DNA from: Microcystis aeruginosa FD4
GTDB lineage: Bacteria; Cyanobacteriota; Cyanobacteriia; Cyanobacteriales; Microcystaceae
Direction: 5' to 3'
Assembly (NCBI RefSeq): GCF_009792235.1
Contig: NZ_CP046973.1
Coordinates: forward strand, 3,968,001-4,032,000
DNA length: 64,000 nucleotides
Of the stretch, positions 62,401 to 64,000 are shown one piece after another. Each line of letters begins with the position of its first letter. Position 1 is the first letter of the stretch. The notes beneath the pieces are model-generated. The model was not told the DNA's origin. It searched no databases and worked only from the letters and a program-made list of their open reading frames with translations. The position numbers and the translations under genes are program-made.

Positions 62401-64000
62401 AAACAGACAACAATAGCCTGATGATTTGGCAGGGAAGTCTGTAAAGATTCGCAGGTTAATATTATTTTAACCTGGGTATCTTGGAGCATAAAGCTAATGC
62501 GTTCTTGGGGATAATCTGGGTCAATAGGAACATAAGCACCACCGACTTTAAGAATAGCTAATAATCCCACAATCATCTCTAAGGAACGTTCTAGACAAAT
62601 CCCCAATAATTCTTCAGGTTTTACTCCTAATTTTTGCAGGTAATGAGCTAATTGATTAGCTCGACAATTTAACTCATTATAGGTTAATTGTTCACCTGAA
62701 CATACCACCGCTACAGCATCAGGAGTACGTTTTACTTGTTCCTCAAATAATTGATAAATACACTTATACTCAGGATAGTCAACTTGAGTATTGTTCCACT
62801 CAATTAATAACTGATTAGTTTCGCTTTCTGTCAATAAGGGTAATTGGGAAATCCGCTCTTGAGGATTGGCTACAATCCCCTCTAATAAGTTAATAAAATG
62901 CCCTGATAATCGCTCAATAGTGCTACTCTCAAACAAATCAGTATTATATTCCCAGACACCTTTGAAGACATCATCCGTGTTAACCATTGCTAAGGTTAAA
63001 TCAAACTTAGCTGTGGTATTTTCTGGAGGTAAATCTGTCACCGTTAATCCCGTCATTGCAATCTCAGACTTGGGTGTATTTTGCAGTACAAAAGCGACTT
63101 GAAATAGGGGAGTATGGCTCAAATCCCGTTCCGGTTGCAACGCTTCGACTAACATTTCAAAGGGTAAGTCTTGGTGCGCGTAAGCATCCATGGTCACTTC
63201 CCGAACACGGGTTAATAACTGACTAAAACTCGGATTATCTGATAAATCCGTCCGCATCACTAAAGTATTCACAAAAAAGCCGATTAAACCCTCAATTTCG
63301 CTGCGATTACGGTTAGCAATGGGAGTTCCTACTAAAATATCACTTGACCCTGTATAACGATACAGTAAAGCATCAAAGGCAGCCAACAGCGTCATAAATA
63401 ATGTCACCCCTTGTTGGTGACTCAATTCAGTCAAAGCTTGGCTAAGTTTGGGGGAAAGGGAAAATTCTTGCTGAGTACCGACAAAGCTTTGCACCGCAGG
63501 TCGAGGGTGGTCTGTGGGAAGAGATAATAAAGGGGGTGCAGCTGTTAGTTGATTTTGCCAGTAATTTAATTGACTTTGTAGGACATCCCCTTGTAACCAT
63601 TGTTTTTGCCAGAGTGCAAAATCTCCATACTGAATCGGTAAGGGAGCTAAATTTGCGGGTTGATTCTGCACATAAGCATTATATAAGCTGGTCAATTCGT
63701 GAATCAACACTTCGATTGACCAACCATCACTAATAATGTGGTGCATACAAACTAATAAGAGATGTTCCGTCTCCGATAGCACCACTAAAGTGATTCTGAT
63801 TAAGGATTCTTTGGCTAAATCAAAGGGTTGAGTCGCTTGTTTTTGCTTTAATTGCTGTGTTTTTTCTGCTTGTTCATGGATGGGTAAATCTTGTAAATCA
63901 ACGACTGATATTGTTTCCTTTGTTGTTTGAATAACTTGAGTCGGTTGTCCATCAATCGTGACAAAATTAGTCCGTAATACCTCATGGTGATCGCAAATTT
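56490..64000 (-). CDS. mcnC: NRPS with C-A-PCP-C-A(NMT)-PCP, cyanopeptolin type; N-terminus beyond window
   Basis: The frame runs off the right edge; about 2500 residues are in view. From the edge: condensation domain (CMHHIISDGWS), A domain with code D-A-F-F-L-G-V-T-F-K (Ile-like), PCP (LGGHSLLATQVISR), condensation (AIHHIAADGWS), A domain with code D-A-W-T-I-A-A-V-C-K (Phe), an N-methyltransferase inserted in it (VLEIGCGSGLLLFRVAKHCQ), then PCP and a short linker tail. It would add an aliphatic residue and N-Me-Phe, the two residues before the last one in cyanopeptolins. The downstream TE gene starts 81 bases after the stop. No halogenase gene lies between, unlike some mcn clusters. The symbol is inferred. 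Confidence 0.85.
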   Translation of the reverse strand, partial: ICDHHEVLRTNFVTIDGQPTQVIQTTKETISVVDLQDLPIHEQAEKTQQLKQKQATQPFDLAKESLIRITLVVLSETEHLLLVCMHHIISDGWSIEVLIHELTSLYNAYVQNQPANLAPLPIQYGDFALWQKQWLQGDVLQSQLNYWQNQLTAAPPLLSLPTDHPRPAVQSFVGTQQEFSLSPKLSQALTELSHQQGVTLFMTLLAAFDALLYRYTGSSDILVGTPIANRNRSEIEGLIGFFVNTLVMRTDLSDNPSFSQLLTRVREVTMDAYAHQDLPFEMLVEALQPERDLSHTPLFQVAFVLQNTPKSEIAMTGLTVTDLPPENTTAKFDLTLAMVNTDDVFKGVWEYNTDLFESSTIERLSGHFINLLEGIVANPQERISQLPLLTESETNQLLIEWNNTQVDYPEYKCIYQLFEEQVKRTPDAVAVVCSGEQLTYNELNCRANQLAHYLQKLGVKPEELLGICLERSLEMIVGLLAILKVGGAYVPIDPDYPQERISFMLQDTQVKIILTCESLQTSLPNHQAIVVCLDKDWQQINQASQENVNSTVSADNLAYVIYTSGSTGIPKGVIVTHQAVNRLVLNTNYIQFTPDDRVVQASNIAFDAATFEIWGALLNGAKIIIIAKSVLLSPQELALSLKENQISVLFLTTALFNQLANLVPQAFSNLRCLLFGGEAVEPKWVEEVLEKGAPQRLLHVYGPTENTTFSCWYLVEKVASTATTIPIGKAIANTQIYLLDKNRQPVPIGVVGELHIAGAGLAKGYLNRPELTQEKFIPNPFSNYPDSRLYKTGDLARYLPDGNIEYVGRIDNQVKIRGFRIELGEIEALLNQNQAVQSSCVIVREDNLGDKRLVAYVVPQPEINLTTNEIRQFLRAKLPDYMVPTAFVFLDTFPLTPNGKIDRRALPAPDLQSQGEYIAPRNPIEEKMAWIWSEVLKLERVSIEDNFFELGGHSLLATQVISRLQETFEIALPLRYLFESPTIAQLSAVILKELQTGLGLKLPSIVPVNREDDIPLSWAQERLWFVNQLEGESGAYTIDLTMRLRGNLNIKALEKAFQAIIQRHEPLRTQFKLKDNQPIQAIASNVTFTLPIVNLQNLSHPEQQVKKLLLEAASEPFDLANGSVLRVKLWQVKTEEYVLLLAIHHIAADGWSIGVLIDELSAYYRSFCTGTKADLPDLSIQYADFAVWQRQWLTNEVLDRQLSYWKQQLTGVPLLHQLPTDRPRPAIQSFRGGTERLQLDSQLTQQLKKLSQESGSTLFMTLLAGFAVLLSRYSNQTDVVIGSPIANRNRTEIEGLIGFFVNTLVLRFDLSQEPTFEDFLAQVKQTTQNAYDHQDLPFEMLVEKLQIERHLDRNPLTQIVFALQNAPSSPWDLPGLNIEEIPSGLDSVRVDLEVYLWDAPEGLGGFCSYNRDLFAAETIVRMMNHLKNLLAAIVENPQQPVALLPLLTPEENYQLLEGWNETKADYSYNKCIHQLIEEQVERTPDAVAVVFENQQLTYAELNSRANQLAHYLRSLGVETEVIVGLCVERSLDMIVALIGILKAGAAYLPLDPEYPQERLQFMLEDSQVSLLLTQSSLIDKLPNHQAKTVFLAETWEEIKPMNRDNLTGKVTASNLANVIYTSGSTGKPKGVMVEHQGLCNLALAQIQTFAVSSQSRVLQFASFSFDACIWEILMALGAGATLYLASKDNLMPGLPLIKQLRDNKITHITLPPSALAVLPWENLSSLQTIIVAGEACSPELVKKWSQGRNFFNAYGPTEGSVCATVAKCTPVDEKITIGRPIPHVQVYILDSQLQPVPIGVPGELHIGGAGVARGYLNRPELTQEKFIPSPYKGDNQWSKLYKTGDLARYLPDGRIEYLGRIDNQVKVRGFRLELGEIEAVLSQHPLVQEAVVIARADQKSDPDHDQLNTNLVAYLVPALKGQVLPEQLAQWQSEYVSDWQKIYEESYSKTQPETEDLTFNISGWNSSYTGQAIPPAEMREWVDQTVSRILGNQPPQRVLEIGCGSGLLLFRVAKHCQEYWGADYSAATINNLEHLCGTIEGLESKVRLLHRTADDFTGIPQATFDRIVINSVVQYFPSVDYLLQVIAGAVKAIADQGQIFLGDIRSLSLLEPYHAAVQLARAEANKPLEQWQKQVNQSVATEEELLIEPQFFIALKQRFPRISWVEIAPKRGQADNELTQFRYDVTLHLDTDVQKTTIPWLNWQRDRFSLGQLQDKLKLEQPEYLAIRDVPNQRLQEALQILDCLENPPGVKTVGELRQLLGKNSGIGINPEQMWQLGEQLGYTVHLSWWKGSQDGSFDVVFCRQNAILEPIISKVDEKLYPNFWDDETIIPKSWTDYTNNPLYGKLVQKLVPQVREFVQQKLPSYMVPQAFVLLNTLPLTPNGKVDRRALPTPDTATRNLATGFLAPRTPIETQIAQIWSEVLGVERIGIKDNFFELGGHSLLATQVISRSRDLFSVELSLQNLLEYPTIANLAQIIEVLSVAQGETAMTDNLEDYEDGEL
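61552..62633 (-). repeat. 1.08-kb near-identical A-domain segment, copy in the larger NRPS
   Basis: Partner of 53596-54677. Outside the segment the two A domains diverge (for example KLGVKPEE with different flanks, and a different tail near VAYVVPQPEIN), which marks sharp borders. Confidence 0.9.

Noticed and set aside
1..64000. tRNA or rRNA genes
   Set aside because: None of the gaps that I read showed a cloverleaf with the GTTCGAATC-type arm or rRNA sequence; a covariance search would be needed to be sure.

Overview
The window looks like a chromosomal piece of a bloom-forming cyanobacterium, most likely Microcystis. It holds cyanobacterial core genes (psaK, psbD, folE, trpF, aroC, sfsA, UPF0367), frequent GCGATCGC-type octamers, dense intergenic repeats and toxin-antitoxin (TA) remnants, a TnpB element, a large NRPS locus of cyanopeptolin type and a microviridin-like precursor gene. 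The species is inferred from gene content and style; no database was searched.

Layout. 1-5.2 kb: edge-truncated bile-acid/Na+ symporter (BASS) family gene, TnpB element, decayed IS1 fragment, three conserved hypotheticals. 5.2-6.4 kb: an anomalous stretch with a MITE, a group II intron-like segment, a 26-G run inside a 399-bp block with no C at all, and the 3' end of a broken SDR gene. 6.4-13.6 kb: folE, trpF, psaK, a RelE-type TA pair, a secreted DUF3011-like protein, stand-alone psbD, an AccI-like restriction enzyme fragment behind palindromic sites, and a large membrane protein. 14-15.7 kb: a TA island (DUF433/PIN, broken hicBA, intact hicAB). 15.9-21.3 kb: core genes (UPF0367, ECF-type ATPase, NYN nuclease, sfsA, aroC, glycosyltransferase). 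21.3-26.6 kb: a graveyard of Uma2, Doc/AbrB, VapC and AAA-ATPase genes with duplicated scraps. 26.6-38.8 kb: one giant Calx-beta/FG-GAP/coiled-coil/RTX gene of about 3.6 thousand codons, cut by an ISL2-like element. 39-41.2 kb: UPF0175/DUF3368 TA pair bracketed by 124-bp direct repeats, and an Rpn-family nuclease. 41.7-49 kb: kdpA-kdpB-[type II restriction-modification pair]-kdpF-like-kdpC. 49-51.9 kb: SDR, methyltransferase, microviridin-like precursor, small membrane protein. 52.2-64 kb: two NRPS genes running off the right edge.

How parts work together. The kdp genes encode the high-affinity K+ pump; an AT-rich HindVP-like endonuclease plus C5-methyltransferase sits between kdpB and kdpC. 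The NRPS genes encode ...C-A-PCP-C-A(NMT)-PCP and docking-C-A-PCP-TE; hand-read specificity codes suggest Ile-like, N-Me-Phe and Ile-like residues, as in the C-terminal half of a cyanopeptolin. The first and last A domains share about 1.08 kb of almost identical DNA. The microviridin-like gene has its own promoter-like sequence and a strong terminator but no ATP-grasp ligase genes in the window. TA modules at two places are enclosed by direct repeats, which suggests gain and loss by recombination.
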